In this document: positions 1-10,729 of the stretch, in pieces
How positions within the stretch are numbered: position 1 is the first letter of the stretch
How the letters are laid out: each line of letters opens with the position of its first letter
From: Priestia aryabhattai B8W22
GTDB taxonomy: Bacteria; Bacillota; Bacilli; Bacillales; Bacillaceae_H
Assembly (NCBI RefSeq): GCF_000956595.1
Contig: NZ_JYOO01000002.1
Location: 212,960 to 276,959 of the forward strand
Direction of reading: 5' to 3'
DNA: 64,000 nucleotides
Notes under the pieces: model-generated
The model's database searches: none
Told to the model about the DNA's origin: nothing
What the model saw: only the letters and a program-made list of their open reading frames with translations
Made by a program: the position numbers and the translations under genes

Positions 1-427
1 GTTCCACAGGATTTTGTATTTCGTCTAAAGAAGGCGTGCCGCTGCGCTGAATATTTCGTAAAACGCCGTTTACCATCGAGGCAATTCCTTTGTGACCTCG
101 TTTTTTAGCAATTTCTACTGCTTCATGAAGGATTGCCCGGTCAGGTACCCGGTCTAAATACATCATCTGATAAAGAGATAAACGAAGCAGCACTCGCACC
201 CAAGGCTGAAGTTTTTTGGGATTTTTCAAGAAAGGGGCTAACCCGTAATCTAACGTATCGCGTCTTTGAATCGTTCCATACACAATTTCCGTTAACAGCC
301 CTGCATCTTTCCCTTGAATACCACGTTTTTGTATACTGTTATTTAACAATAAATTGCTGAATGCTTGATTTTTTTCAATAGCTAGTAAAATATCTAAAGC
401 TATGTCTCGAACGTTGTACTTACTCAT
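1..427 (-). CDS. rsmB: 16S rRNA m5C967 methyltransferase RsmB, N-terminal part only (runs off window)
   Basis: RsmB (Fmu/Sun family) methylates a cytosine of 16S rRNA with S-adenosylmethionine. Only about the first 142 residues are here; the gene continues past base 1. The visible part reads without a stop from the ATG at 425-427 and matches the NusB-like RNA-binding domain that precedes the methyltransferase domain (N-terminus [14 protein letters not shown], then a [18 protein letters not shown] segment typical of this fold). The catalytic cysteines lie outside the window. The ATG overlaps the fmt stop by 8 bases, so the gene is translationally coupled at the end of the coaBC-priA-def-fmt-rsmB operon, as in B. 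subtilis. Confidence 0.9.
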   Translation of the reverse strand, partial: MSKYNVRDIALDILLAIEKNQAFSNLLLNNSIQKRGIQGKDAGLLTEIVYGTIQRRDTLDYGLAPFLKNPKKLQPWVRVLLRLSLYQMMYLDRVPDRAILHEAVEIAKKRGHKGIASMVNGVLRNIQRSGTPSLDEIQNPVE

Positions 428-1358
428 TGACATCCCCTAATACTGTTCCGACTTCAACAGATGTACCTCGTAAATACTGCGCTGCATCCATACGTTTTTT
501 TCCAGCCGGCTGAAGTTCCGTCACTTTAATAGCTGTTTCATTTCCAGTTGCTACTACAAATCCGTCCTCTTCAAGTGATAAAACGGTACCCGGTTTGCCT
601 GATGCGGATACTTTCTCTCCCCACCAAATTTTCATGACTTGACCGTCTGCTGTTGTATAAGCAACGGGCCAAGGATGAAGTCCGCGGATATGGTTATAAA
701 TTTCTTCTCCTGTACGGGCCCAATCAATTTTCTCTTGTTCACGCTTAATATTAGAAGCAAATGTCGCTTCATCATCGTTTTGTTTAACCGGCGTAATTTC
801 ACCTTTCACAAGAGAAGGAATGGTTTCTGAAAGCAATTTTGCACCAGCCGCGCTGAGTTTATCATGAAGTGTGCCCACGTGATCACGTTCTTCAATCGGA
901 ACTTCTACCTGTGTTAAGATATCACCTGCATCTAATTTTTCTACCATATACATAATTGTAACACCAGTTTTCGGCTTACCTTGTAGAATTGAATAGTGAA
1001 TCGGCGCGCCTCCGCGCAGTTCAGGTAACAGAGAAGCATGCACGTTAATACAGCCGTATTTAGGCGCTTCTAAAATAGGAGTTGGTAAAATTTGACCAAA
1101 AGCCGCTGTTACAATTAGGTCAGGCTCATACGCTAACACTTGCTGATATTCTTCTTCTAAACGAATCTTTTCTGGCTGCAGTACAGGTATTTCATGTTTT
1201 AACGCCTCCACTTTTACAGGAGGAGGTGTTAATACGCGCTTGCGTCCTTTTGGTCGGTCCGGCTGTGTAACCACTGCGACCACTTCATATCCATCTTTAA
1301 GTAATGTTTGTAAAACCGGCACTGAAAAATCCGGCGTTCCCATAAATACGACTTTCAT
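420..1358 (-). CDS. fmt: Methionyl-tRNA formyltransferase
   Basis: Transfers a formyl group from 10-formyl-tetrahydrofolate to Met-tRNA(fMet) for translation initiation. The 312-residue length is normal. The N-terminal formyltransferase domain starts [16 protein letters not shown] and carries the folate-binding and catalytic signature around residues 107-120 ([14 protein letters not shown]). The C-terminal OB-like tRNA-binding domain follows from about residue 205. It lies 10 bases downstream of def, the enzyme that later removes the formyl group, and overlaps rsmB by 8 bases. Identification is secure from the motif and the def-fmt pairing. Confidence 0.97.
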   Translation of the reverse strand: MKVVFMGTPDFSVPVLQTLLKDGYEVVAVVTQPDRPKGRKRVLTPPPVKVEALKHEIPVLQPEKIRLEEEYQQVLAYEPDLIVTAAFGQILPTPILEAPKYGCINVHASLLPELRGGAPIHYSILQGKPKTGVTIMYMVEKLDAGDILTQVEVPIEERDHVGTLHDKLSAAGAKLLSETIPSLVKGEITPVKQNDDEATFASNIKREQEKIDWARTGEEIYNHIRGLHPWPVAYTTADGQVMKIWWGEKVSASGKPGTVLSLEEDGFVVATGNETAIKVTELQPAGKKRMDAAQYLRGTSVEVGTVLGDVNE

Positions 1359-1368
1359 CGTGTAAAAC

Positions 1369-1842
1369 CTACCCTTCTAGTTCATCCTCTTCGTAATACT
1401 TTGTTACTTTTTCCGTGAACAATACGCCGTGTAAATGATCAATTTCATGTTGAATTGCTCGTGCTAAAAAACCTTTTGCTTCTATAAAATAAGGTTTTCC
1501 TTTACGGTTTTGCGCACGCACTTTCACATAATCAGCTCGAGCCACGTCACCAAAAAGGCCCGGAAAACTTAGGCAGCCTTCTGGACCGATTTGTTCGCCT
1601 CGTTGCTCAATAATTACCGGATTAATTAACTCAATTTTACCGTGTCGGTCGTCCACGTCTACCACTGCCACTTGCTGCAGCACTCCTACTTGAGGAGCAG
1701 CTAGACCCACACCGTCTGCTTCAAGCATTAAATCATACATGCCGTTTAGTAATTTCGCTAATTTATTATCAAAGTTTTTAACGACTTCACACTCTTGTTC
1801 AAGTACTTCATTAGGATGGTAAACAAGCTTAAGCTTAGCCAA
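1369..1842 (-). CDS. def: Peptide deformylase
   Basis: Metalloenzyme that removes the N-formyl group from nascent proteins. All three family motifs are present: [18 protein letters not shown] (metal-binding Cys) and QHEIDHLHG (two metal-binding His plus the catalytic Glu). I start it at TTG 1842 (157 aa, protein begins AKLKLVYHP), because a strong AAAGGAGGTG ribosome site sits 5 bases upstream. An in-frame ATG 36 bases earlier would put that ribosome site inside the gene. It is the short type-1-like deformylase linked to priA and fmt in bacilli. Confidence 0.95.
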   Translation of the reverse strand: MAKLKLVYHPNEVLEQECEVVKNFDNKLAKLLNGMYDLMLEADGVGLAAPQVGVLQQVAVVDVDDRHGKIELINPVIIEQRGEQIGPEGCLSFPGLFGDVARADYVKVRAQNRKGKPYFIEAKGFLARAIQHEIDHLHGVLFTEKVTKYYEEDELEG

Positions 1843-1912
1843 ATAGGCACCTCCTTTATTCTTTCTATTTATATCCAAAAAGCTTCTTCTTTAACGCCAT
1901 CAAGACGACTAG

Positions 1913-4327
1913 TTACATCATCGAGTATGGATTCAAATCAATGGTAATCGTTAAATTTTCTTTCTGCATTTCCGCTTGATAACGTTCTAATATATATTTC
2001 AACAGCGGAATCAGGCTTGGTTCCAGCTTGTATTTTAACATGCATTGATAGCGATATCTATCTTTTATCTTAGCAATCGGAGATGCGACTGGCCCTAAGA
2101 TCGTTGTTTGCGGCGAAAGTTTCTGACGCAGATACTGCGAAATTTTGTCTGTAACAGACACCACTTTTGCAATATTTTCATGAGATACCGTTACAAGCGC
2201 CAAGTAAAAGAAAGGCGGATATTTATGCATTTTACGAATTTCCATCTCCTGCTTATAAAACGCATCGTAATCATGCTGACTCGCAAGTTGAATACTGTAG
2301 TGCTCAGGCGTGTACGTTTGAATCACTACTTCTCCTGGAAGCTTGTGGCGTCCTGCTCTCCCGCTTACTTGAGTTAAAAGCTGAAACGTTTTTTCAGATG
2401 CACGAAAGTCAGGTAAATTCAGCATCGTATCTGCTGTTAAAACTCCTACAAGCGTGACGTTTGGAAAGTCTAGTCCTTTCGCAATCATCTGCGTCCCTAG
2501 TAAAATTTGCGCTTCTCCACTTGCAAACTTGTTCAGGAGCTTTTCATGCGCGCCTTTTCGGCTTGTCGTATCAACATCCATTCGAACGACTCTAGCCTCA
2601 GGCAGCACTTTTGTTAATTCTTCTTCCACTTTTTGTGTACCAGATCCAAAAAAGCGGATATGTTCGCTGTGGCATTCTGGGCACTCAGTGTGCACATGCT
2701 CTTCGTGTCCGCAGTAATGGCATTTTAATTTATTTTGATAGCGGTGATACGTTAGTGAAATTTCACAGTGCTCACATGTCGGAACGTAACCGCAGTCCCT
2801 GCACATAACAAAAGAAGAATGACCTCTTTTATTTAAAAATAAAACGATTTGCTCTCCTTTTTCCAAACGGTCTTTCATCTTTTCAAACAGCATAGTCGAA
2901 AACATAGAGCGATTGCCGCCGCGAAGCTCTTCTCTCATATCAACAATATCCACCGACGGCATTGATGACTTATTCATTCTTTGCTTTAACGTCAGCAGCT
3001 TATACACACCTTTTTGCGCTCTTGCAAAGGACTCAAGCGTTGGCGTTGCACTTCCTAAAATGACGGGACACTGATGATGCTGCCCTCGGTAAATGGCTAC
3101 ATCTCTTGCATGATAGCGGGGGTTTTCTTCTTGTTTATAACTCGTCTCATGTTCTTCATCGATAATAAGAAGGCCCAAGTTTTCAAATGGAGCAAATACA
3201 GCAGAGCGGGCCCCTACCACAACGGATACTTCTTTTCGCTGAATTTTTCGCCATTCATCGTATTTTTCTCCAGTAGACAAGCCGCTATGAAGCACAGCAA
3301 CTTTTGAGCCGAATCGCTCTTTAAAACGCTTGACCATCTGAGGAGTAAGTGAAATCTCCGGAACAAGCATAATCGCTTCTTTCCCTTTTTTTAACACTTG
3401 ATCAATTGATTGGAGATACACTTCCGTTTTTCCGCTCCCGGTTACTCCGTACATTAAAAACACATCGTGAAGATTTTCTTCGATGTCATGCAGAATTGGT
3501 GCGATTGCCTCAGCTTGTTCATCCGTCAATTGAAAAGGCTTTGATGGTGTAAAGTATCGGTCTTGATAAGGATCACGGTATATTTCAATTTCCGTTTCCG
3601 CTAAGAGTCCTTTGGTAATCAGCGCTTTTATAGGAGCCGAGGTAATCTGCAAACCTTCCGCTAGTTCTTTTATGGCTACTTCTTCATTTCGATCGAGCAT
3701 AAAAGACAGCACTTGTTTTTGCTTTTCTGCCTGCTTATTTAACTCGCTCATAAACTGCTGAATGTCTTCAAGGCCTTGATTCAGTTTTACGCCTTTTGCC
3801 GTTTTTTTGTTTCCTTTGTTTTTCACGACATAGACGACTTCAATTAGACCTTTTTGAATATCACGGTGAAAAGCAGGAGCAGCAGCTGTTTTTTCTACTT
3901 CACTCCACTTCAGCGAGGATCTTGACTGAAAAAACGGCTTGACTTGCTCATGAAGCTGTTCGTATGCCTCTTTTGAAAGGAGTGACAGTTCTTTATCATA
4001 TTTTGCTTTCATCGCCGCAGGCAGCATGACTTGAAAAGCTGATATCATAAAACAAAGCGTTTTTTCGGTTAGCCAGTGCCCAATCTCTAACAGTTCAGGA
4101 GTCAGAACCGGCGTTAAATCAAGCAGGTCAGCAATTGGTTTAACACGCTTGACTTCGGCCTCTTCTTTAAGGGCCACCACAAACCCTTGAACTTTTCTAG
4201 GACCAAACGGAACGACAACTCGCATACCCGGAACAATAATCCCTTTCCATTTGTCAGGAATAGCGTAGTCAAAAGCACGATCTGTTTGTTTAGCAGCCAC
4301 GTCCACAATTACACTAGCTACACTCAT
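1913..4327 (-). CDS. priA: Primosomal protein N', replication restart helicase PriA
   Basis: PriA recognises stalled forks and D-loops and reloads the replicative helicase. The 804 residues match the family. The order is an N-terminal DNA-binding region, a helicase core with Walker A GVTGSGKTEVYL (near residue 295) and DEEH box (IIDEEHETSYKQ), then a cysteine-rich zinc module with CRDCGYVPTCEHC, CHYCG and CPECHS. A C-terminal helicase lobe follows. Its ATG overlaps the coaBC stop by 4 bases (ATGA), and def starts about 70 bases downstream, so all three probably share a transcript. Confidence 0.98.
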   Translation of the reverse strand: MSVASVIVDVAAKQTDRAFDYAIPDKWKGIIVPGMRVVVPFGPRKVQGFVVALKEEAEVKRVKPIADLLDLTPVLTPELLEIGHWLTEKTLCFMISAFQVMLPAAMKAKYDKELSLLSKEAYEQLHEQVKPFFQSRSSLKWSEVEKTAAAPAFHRDIQKGLIEVVYVVKNKGNKKTAKGVKLNQGLEDIQQFMSELNKQAEKQKQVLSFMLDRNEEVAIKELAEGLQITSAPIKALITKGLLAETEIEIYRDPYQDRYFTPSKPFQLTDEQAEAIAPILHDIEENLHDVFLMYGVTGSGKTEVYLQSIDQVLKKGKEAIMLVPEISLTPQMVKRFKERFGSKVAVLHSGLSTGEKYDEWRKIQRKEVSVVVGARSAVFAPFENLGLLIIDEEHETSYKQEENPRYHARDVAIYRGQHHQCPVILGSATPTLESFARAQKGVYKLLTLKQRMNKSSMPSVDIVDMREELRGGNRSMFSTMLFEKMKDRLEKGEQIVLFLNKRGHSSFVMCRDCGYVPTCEHCEISLTYHRYQNKLKCHYCGHEEHVHTECPECHSEHIRFFGSGTQKVEEELTKVLPEARVVRMDVDTTSRKGAHEKLLNKFASGEAQILLGTQMIAKGLDFPNVTLVGVLTADTMLNLPDFRASEKTFQLLTQVSGRAGRHKLPGEVVIQTYTPEHYSIQLASQHDYDAFYKQEMEIRKMHKYPPFFYLALVTVSHENIAKVVSVTDKISQYLRQKLSPQTTILGPVASPIAKIKDRYRYQCMLKYKLEPSLIPLLKYILERYQAEMQKENLTITIDLNPYSMM

Positions 4328-5541
4328 TTTCTCAGCCCTTCTAACATTTCCTTCACTTCTTTTAACACCTCGGTAGCTACATCGTGTTTTGAAAGAATGG
4401 GAAGTTCTTTAGACTCTCCGCTTCGCTTATAGAGCGTCACAATATTTGTGTCCGTCCCAAAACCTGCTCCTTCTGTCGTCACGTTATTGGCTACAATCAT
4501 ATCCAAGTTTTTAGATGCAAGTTTCTTTTGTGCATATTCATCCACTTGTTCTGTTTCTGCTGCAAAGCCGACTAAAAGCTGGTGTTCTTTTCGCTCTCCA
4601 AGCGTGCGTAAAATATCTGTTGTTCTCTCTAGCTCTAATACTGCTTCACCAGGCTGCTTTTTCATCTTTTGATCAAACACATGCTTTGGCCGGTAATCTG
4701 CCACTGCGGCTGATTTAATGACAACATCTGCTTCATGATAGCGCTGCATAACAGCTTCAAGCATCTGCTGCGCACTTTCAATTTGAACAACCTGGACCCC
4801 TTTTGGATACTCTAAATTCGTCGGTCCCGTTACAAGTGTTACCGATGCACCTAACTTAGCAGCTTGTTCTGCAAGGGCATAGCCCATTTTCCCGGTAGAG
4901 CGATTGGTGAAAAATCGGACGGGATCAATGCGTTCTACTGTAGGTCCTGCTGTAACCAATACATTAATACCTTCAAGGATTTTTTGTGTATCTGATACTT
5001 TGGAAAAATAAGAGCCGATTAGTAAAACAATTGTTTCTGGCTCTTCAAGGCGACCTTTTCCTACATAACCGCATGCCAAATACCCTTCTCCTGGTTCTAC
5101 AAAAGAGTAACCAAATGATGAAAGAGTGCTCATATTTTTTTTAACAGCGGGATGATCGTACATATGAACATTCATTGCAGGCGCAATCCACACAGGTGCA
5201 GTAGCGGCCAGCAGCGTTGTGGAAATCATATCATCTGCAAGACCATTTGCTATTTTCCCTATCATATTAGCCGTAGCAGGAGCCACTAAAATTAAATCGG
5301 GCCAATCTGCTAAATCAATATGTGCAATTACAGATGGATCTTTTTCATCAAACGTATCTGTATAAACTGGGTTTCGAGACAGAGCTTGAAACGTAAGCGG
5401 CGTTACGAACTCGCGTGCTGAAGCAGTCATCATTACTTTAACTTCCGCTCCTGCTTGTACTAATTTACTTGTTAAAGCTGCGGCTTTATATACGGCGATT
5501 CCGCCGCTAACACATAATAAAATTCGTTTTCCCTTCATCAT
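4324..5541 (-). CDS. coaBC: Bifunctional phosphopantothenoylcysteine decarboxylase / phosphopantothenate-cysteine ligase
   Basis: Makes 4'-phosphopantetheine for coenzyme A in two steps. The N-terminal half (about 1-180) is the FMN-dependent decarboxylase CoaC with the PAMNVHMYDHPAV segment. The C-terminal half (from about 190) is the ligase CoaB with TAGPTVERIDPVRFFTNRS and the STGKMG nucleotide-binding loop. The 405-residue length is normal. The gene begins with two ATG codons behind a G-rich ribosome site, so the exact first Met is uncertain by one codon. It is the first gene after the rpoZ terminator and probably heads the coaBC-priA-def-fmt-rsmB operon. Confidence 0.97.
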   Translation of the reverse strand: MMKGKRILLCVSGGIAVYKAAALTSKLVQAGAEVKVMMTASAREFVTPLTFQALSRNPVYTDTFDEKDPSVIAHIDLADWPDLILVAPATANMIGKIANGLADDMISTTLLAATAPVWIAPAMNVHMYDHPAVKKNMSTLSSFGYSFVEPGEGYLACGYVGKGRLEEPETIVLLIGSYFSKVSDTQKILEGINVLVTAGPTVERIDPVRFFTNRSTGKMGYALAEQAAKLGASVTLVTGPTNLEYPKGVQVVQIESAQQMLEAVMQRYHEADVVIKSAAVADYRPKHVFDQKMKKQPGEAVLELERTTDILRTLGERKEHQLLVGFAAETEQVDEYAQKKLASKNLDMIVANNVTTEGAGFGTDTNIVTLYKRSGESKELPILSKHDVATEVLKEVKEMLEGLRK

Positions 5542-5621
5542 TATGCCCCCATCTATTTATCCCGCTCAACCAGCATCCGCTTGTTTACTCGGGTAACTAT
5601 CTAAAGCTTTTCAATTCAATT

Positions 5622-5627
5622 ATTATA
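5622..5627 (-). promoter_or_regulatory. Extended -10 element upstream of coaBC
   Basis: On the minus strand the sequence is TGG-TATAAT, a perfect -10 hexamer with an extended TGn motif, about 80 bases before the coaBC start and after the rpoZ terminator. No good -35 is visible at 17 bases, which is common for extended -10 promoters. Predicted by eye only. Confidence 0.55.
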
Positions 5628-5681
5628 CCATTTTTGTAGTGAGACATTCACTATCCTGCTTGAATACAAACAAAAGCATCA

Positions 5682-5718
5682 AAAAAATAACAACCTATAA
5701 AGTAGGTTGTTATTTTTT
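5682..5718. terminator. Intrinsic terminator after rpoZ
   Basis: A perfect inverted repeat AATAACAACCTA / TAGGTTGTTATT with a 5-base loop is flanked by A and T runs, so it can work on either strand. It lies 4 bases past the rpoZ stop and ends the yloC-remA-gmk-rpoZ unit. Confidence 0.85.
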
Positions 5719-5721
5719 CAC

Positions 5722-5943
5722 TTACTGATGTTTAGAGTCTTCTTCTGCTACACCTTGCTTATAGCTTAATTGTTCAGCATTAATTTCTTCTAAAGCACAG
5801 CCTACAAACTTATAAGAAACCGGCTTTTCAATCGGCGTATCATTGTGAAGCTGTAATTGACGAGCACGTTTTGCAGCTACTGTCACAAGCGTGTACTTAG
5901 AATCTAATTTTTCCATTAGAGAATCAATTGATGGATAAAGCAT
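5722..5943 (-). CDS. rpoZ: DNA-directed RNA polymerase omega subunit
   Basis: Small (73 aa) subunit that helps assemble RNA polymerase by binding beta prime. The conserved core [30 protein letters not shown] is followed by a segment with [10 protein letters not shown], as in Bacillus omega. It starts 2 bases after the gmk stop, the usual gmk-rpoZ pairing, and a terminator follows immediately. Confidence 0.96.
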   Translation of the reverse strand: MLYPSIDSLMEKLDSKYTLVTVAAKRARQLQLHNDTPIEKPVSYKFVGCALEEINAEQLSYKQGVAEEDSKHQ

Positions 5944-5945
5944 GT

Positions 5946-6834
<889 letters not shown>

Positions 6835-6880
6835 AAGAAGCCTCCTGCTATACCAATATAATCTTTATCTTCCACGAAGG

Positions 6881-7756
6881 CTATTCAATATTTTGAACTT
6901 GCTCTTTTATGCGTTCTAATTGTGCTTTCATACTAATAACATACTGAGCAATAGTACCATTGTTTGCCTTCGCACCGATTGTATTCATTTCACGATTCAG
7001 CTCTTGAACAAGAAAATCCAGCTTGCGTCCTACTGAATCAGGTGTATTTAATGCTTGAATAAATTGTGATACATGACTTTGAATTCGCGTAAGTTCTTCG
7101 CTAATATCTGCTTTTTCAGCAAAAATAGCTACTTCAGTCAGCACTCGCTGCTCATCGAAAGTACCTTCTAAATAGTCGCTCAGCTTTCTTTTAATACGCT
7201 CGCGATATTGTTCAGCAACTTCAGGAGCAAGCTGTGTGATTTTTTCGCGAATGTCTTGAATATCCTGTAAGTATCCCATTAAATCGTGGTACAGCTCTGA
7301 TCCCTCTCGTTTCCGCATATCCACTAACTGATGAACAGCAGCTTCAACGGCTTCAAAGATTGCACCATGAATACTCGTCTGATCAGCTTCTTCTTCATAA
7401 GTTGTCATCACTTCAGGCATGTGTAAAATGTCTCGAATTTGAACAGATTGTGATAGCCCGTGCTTTTCTTTCACTTGCTGCAATGCATTCATGTATTCAT
7501 CAAGCAGCTGCCAATCCGTCTGCAGTTTCTTTTTTGCCATTTCTTCACCTGAAATAGTAACAAATACTTCTACTCTACCACGTTTTATGTATGTTTGAAC
7601 GATTTTTTTTATTTTATCTTCAATTTCAATTAATTGTCTTGGCATACGGATAACAATTTCACAAAAACGATGATTAACAGACTTCATTTCCACTGTTACT
7701 GATCGATTTTCCACTTCCGCTTTTCCGCGGCCAAAACCAGTCATACTTTTTATCAT
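6881..7756 (-). CDS. yloC: YicC/YloC family endoribonuclease
   Basis: YicC-type proteins are endoribonucleases. The protein begins MIKSMTGFGRG, the family signature, and ends with conserved blocks RKLDFLVQELNREMNTIGAKAN and MKAQLERIKEQVQNIE. I start at ATG 7756 (291 aa), which has the ribosome site GGATGTGAT just upstream and gives the length of B. subtilis YloC. An upstream ATG at 7780 would add 8 residues not typical of the family. It probably heads the yloC-remA-gmk-rpoZ transcript. Confidence 0.92.
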   Translation of the reverse strand: MIKSMTGFGRGKAEVENRSVTVEMKSVNHRFCEIVIRMPRQLIEIEDKIKKIVQTYIKRGRVEVFVTISGEEMAKKKLQTDWQLLDEYMNALQQVKEKHGLSQSVQIRDILHMPEVMTTYEEEADQTSIHGAIFEAVEAAVHQLVDMRKREGSELYHDLMGYLQDIQDIREKITQLAPEVAEQYRERIKRKLSDYLEGTFDEQRVLTEVAIFAEKADISEELTRIQSHVSQFIQALNTPDSVGRKLDFLVQELNREMNTIGAKANNGTIAQYVISMKAQLERIKEQVQNIE

Positions 7757-7852
7757 TATCATCACATCCACTATGTACATCTTACATAAAAAGTATCATA
7801 AAAGAAAGTGTTAGCAAAAAAAAGAAATCTCTCTTCTTTATTCAACCTGTAA

Positions 7853-7889
7853 AGGCTGCCTTCATGAGTTTTCTCATTTGGGACAGCCT
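7853..7889 (-). terminator. Possible terminator after the yloB ATPase gene
   Basis: An imperfect two-part hairpin: outer arms AGGCTG / CAGCCT and inner arms ATGAG / CTCAT around an AAAA loop. It lies about 20 bases past the ATPase stop. Only a short TTT follows on the minus strand, so termination may be weak. Confidence 0.4.
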
Positions 7890-7909
7890 GTATTAAAGTA
7901 TAGCACAAT

Positions 7910-10588
7910 TTATGAAGGTTTTCTTGTTAAAAGTGAACCAGCAAGTAAAAAAGTTGGAAGGCTTGCAAGTCCTAAAATAACGAGCCATTCCCGCGGTGCA
8001 ATGGCCATTGTATGGAAAATAGGCTGCAGCGGCGGATAGTAGATGGCCACCAGCATAAGGATAATAGATGAAATAACAGCTCCTACAAGATATAAGTTCT
8101 GAAATGGATTCCGATCAAAAATTGATTTTTCACTTCGGCAGTCAAATACGTGAATAAGCTGTGCCATGACAAGCGTGGCAAATGCAATCGTCTGAGCATA
8201 CTGCAGCCGATCTGGATCATTGTCGTAGACAATCATGAACGCAGCAAGTGTAGCAGCTCCAATTAAAAATCCACGGCTGACTACTTTCCATCCTAATCCT
8301 CTTGCAAAGATACCTTCGCGCGGATGCCTTGGATGGCGCTTCATCACGTTGTCCTCTGGCTGGTCTAAGCCAAGAGCCATCGCAGGCAAACCGTCTGTTA
8401 CTAAGTTTACCCATAGTATCTGAATCGGCACTAGCGGAAGCGGAAGTGCTAAAATCATCGCAAAGAGCATAACTAAAATTTCTCCTACATTTGATGCAAG
8501 CAAGTAACGGATAAACTTCCGAATATTTTCATAGATATTTCGCCCTTCTTTGATCGCTGATTTAATAGTGGCAAAATTATCATCAAGCAAAACGAGCGAA
8601 GACGCTTCTTTTGCTACATCTGTCCCGGTGATGCCCATCGCAATGCCTATGTCTGCTGCTTTAATAGCCGGTGCGTCATTTACGCCGTCGCCCGTCATCG
8701 CTACAATGTGATCTTTTGCTTGAAGAGCTTTAACAATTTTAAGCTTATGCTCAGGTGATACCCTCGCATATACATAAACATCATCTACTACTTCTTCTAG
8801 CTCTTCCTGCGTCATTTTGGATAAATCCGTTCCTTCCAAGACTTGACCGTTTTTCGGTAAAATTCCGAGCTGTTTTGCAATCGCCTGTGCTGTAATAACA
8901 TGGTCCCCTGTAATCATAACGGTTTTGATGCCTGCGTCTCGGCATTCTTTGACCGCTTGCTTGACCTCTGGTCTTGGCGGATCAATCATTCCTTGAAGCC
9001 CGAGGAAAGTCAGGTCTTTTTCTGCTTCCTTCTCTGTATGAACACTCTCATGGTCTCCTAACGGCCGATAAGCAATAGCAATGGTTCGAAGCGCTTGGCT
9101 AGCTAACTGATCAATCGCTCCTTTTACTTCATTATGAACCGTTACCGACAGCGTTTGTTGTCTGCTTTCCCACAGAACATTTTTGCTGTTTATAAGCAGC
9201 ACATCCGGAGCACCTTTTGTTATAACATAGCGCTTATGAGATGCGTCTTCAATGACTACACTCATCATTTTACGCGTTGAATCAAATGGAAACTCTTCAA
9301 TAATCGTAAACTGTTTTTGAATGTTTTCTTTTGTCAGCCCTGCTTTCATCGCGGCAACAAGCAAAGCCGCTTCAGTAGGGTCCCCGTCGATAACATATTC
9401 TTTATCTTTTCTCGAAATGGACGTTTGATTGCAAAGCAGACCAAACACCAAAAGCTGCTGCAGCGGTTTTTCACTCCGTGTATCCACTTCTCTTTCCTCT
9501 CGTGAAAATATGCCAGTAGGTTCATACCCTGTCCCTGATACTCTCCACGTCATCCCTCCCGACCAGAGGTGAGTAACCGTCATTTTATTTTGCGTTAATG
9601 TGCCCGTTTTGTCTGAGCAAATGACTGACGCGCACCCTAGTGTCTCAACAGCAGGAAGTTTGCGAACAATGGATCTTTGCTTAATCATGCGCTGTACACC
9701 AAGAGATAGCGCTACGGTTACGATGGCAGGAAGACCTTCGGGTATGGCAGCAACAGCTAAGGACACTCCCGCTAAGAACATACTGTATAAATCATGGCCT
9801 TGCAGCACACCAATACCGACAACTAATACAGTAAGTGCAAGAGCTACAACGATTAAAATTTTGCCTAATTGCTCTAATTTCCGTTGAAGAGGAGTAATCA
9901 TGGCTTCAGCATTTTGAAGTAAATCAGCAATTTGTCCCATTGCTGTTTTCATTCCAATCCCTACAACGATACCTGTTCCGCTTCCTCGCGTTACAAGGGT
10001 ACCCATGAACGCCATATTGTCCTGATCTCCAAGCGGTACTTCATCTCCTGACAATGCTTTTATTTGCTTAGCAACAGGCAAAGACTCTCCCGTAAGCGCT
10101 GATTCTTCAATTTCTAGACTTTTGGCTTCCATAATCCGAACGTCAGCTCCGATACGGTCTCCGCTCGAAAACTTTACAATGTCTCCTACTACCAGCTCTT
10201 TAGATGGTAACTTAACCCACTTCCCTTCACGCATGGCTGCTACTTGAGGAGCAGAAAGCTCTTTTAATGCATGAAGAGATTTCTCTGCTTTTCTTTCTTG
10301 GAAGAACCCTAAAAATCCATTAATTACCACAATGGCAATAATAGCAATCGCATCGATGTATTCTCCTAAAAGCCCTGAAATAAGCGTGGCAGCTAGTAAA
10401 ACCAGTACCATAAAATCTTTAAACTGCTCTAGAAACACAAGAATGGCTGGTTTTTTCTCTCCTTCAGTCAATTCATTAAACCCTTGTTGCTGCTGACGTG
10501 CTTTTACTTCTTTGTGTGTAAGACCATGCTGCCTGTCTGTTTTTGTTACTTCTACTATTGCTTTTTCACCTAATTCATACCATTTCAT
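7910..10588 (-). CDS. yloB: P-type Ca2+-translocating ATPase
   Basis: A 892-residue membrane pump of the SERCA-like P2A group. Visible in order: the N-terminal cation-transporter domain, the actuator loop TGES, paired membrane segments, the phosphorylation site CSDKTGTLTQNKM (about residue 330), the hinge MTGDGVNDAPA and a six-helix C-terminal region. The membrane motif AAIPEGLPA matches Ca2+ rather than heavy-metal pumps. B. subtilis YloB is a Ca2+ ATPase made in sporulation and used in germination; the same role here is inference. It is divergent from rqcH across about 140 bases. Confidence 0.92.
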   Translation of the reverse strand: MKWYELGEKAIVEVTKTDRQHGLTHKEVKARQQQQGFNELTEGEKKPAILVFLEQFKDFMVLVLLAATLISGLLGEYIDAIAIIAIVVINGFLGFFQERKAEKSLHALKELSAPQVAAMREGKWVKLPSKELVVGDIVKFSSGDRIGADVRIMEAKSLEIEESALTGESLPVAKQIKALSGDEVPLGDQDNMAFMGTLVTRGSGTGIVVGIGMKTAMGQIADLLQNAEAMITPLQRKLEQLGKILIVVALALTVLVVGIGVLQGHDLYSMFLAGVSLAVAAIPEGLPAIVTVALSLGVQRMIKQRSIVRKLPAVETLGCASVICSDKTGTLTQNKMTVTHLWSGGMTWRVSGTGYEPTGIFSREEREVDTRSEKPLQQLLVFGLLCNQTSISRKDKEYVIDGDPTEAALLVAAMKAGLTKENIQKQFTIIEEFPFDSTRKMMSVVIEDASHKRYVITKGAPDVLLINSKNVLWESRQQTLSVTVHNEVKGAIDQLASQALRTIAIAYRPLGDHESVHTEKEAEKDLTFLGLQGMIDPPRPEVKQAVKECRDAGIKTVMITGDHVITAQAIAKQLGILPKNGQVLEGTDLSKMTQEELEEVVDDVYVYARVSPEHKLKIVKALQAKDHIVAMTGDGVNDAPAIKAADIGIAMGITGTDVAKEASSLVLLDDNFATIKSAIKEGRNIYENIRKFIRYLLASNVGEILVMLFAMILALPLPLVPIQILWVNLVTDGLPAMALGLDQPEDNVMKRHPRHPREGIFARGLGWKVVSRGFLIGAATLAAFMIVYDNDPDRLQYAQTIAFATLVMAQLIHVFDCRSEKSIFDRNPFQNLYLVGAVISSIILMLVAIYYPPLQPIFHTMAIAPREWLVILGLASLPTFLLAGSLLTRKPS

Positions 10589-10658
10589 TGCATCTTTTCA
10601 CACCCTTTTATTTGTAAATGCACCTATTAGATTGTTACAATCTTATATCGTATGCTTA

Positions 10659-10687
10659 TTCAGACTCGTCCTAAAAAATGCTATACT
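10659..10687 (+). promoter_or_regulatory. SigA-type promoter of rqcH
   Basis: A -35 TTCAGA (10659-10664) and -10 TATACT (10682-10687) are separated by 17 bases; the -10 is preceded by TGC, an extended -10. It lies 42 bases before the rqcH ATG. Confidence 0.6.
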
Positions 10688-10729
10688 TTTCTATAGGACA
10701 ATTTTCAATTACTTAAGGATGTGAGCACT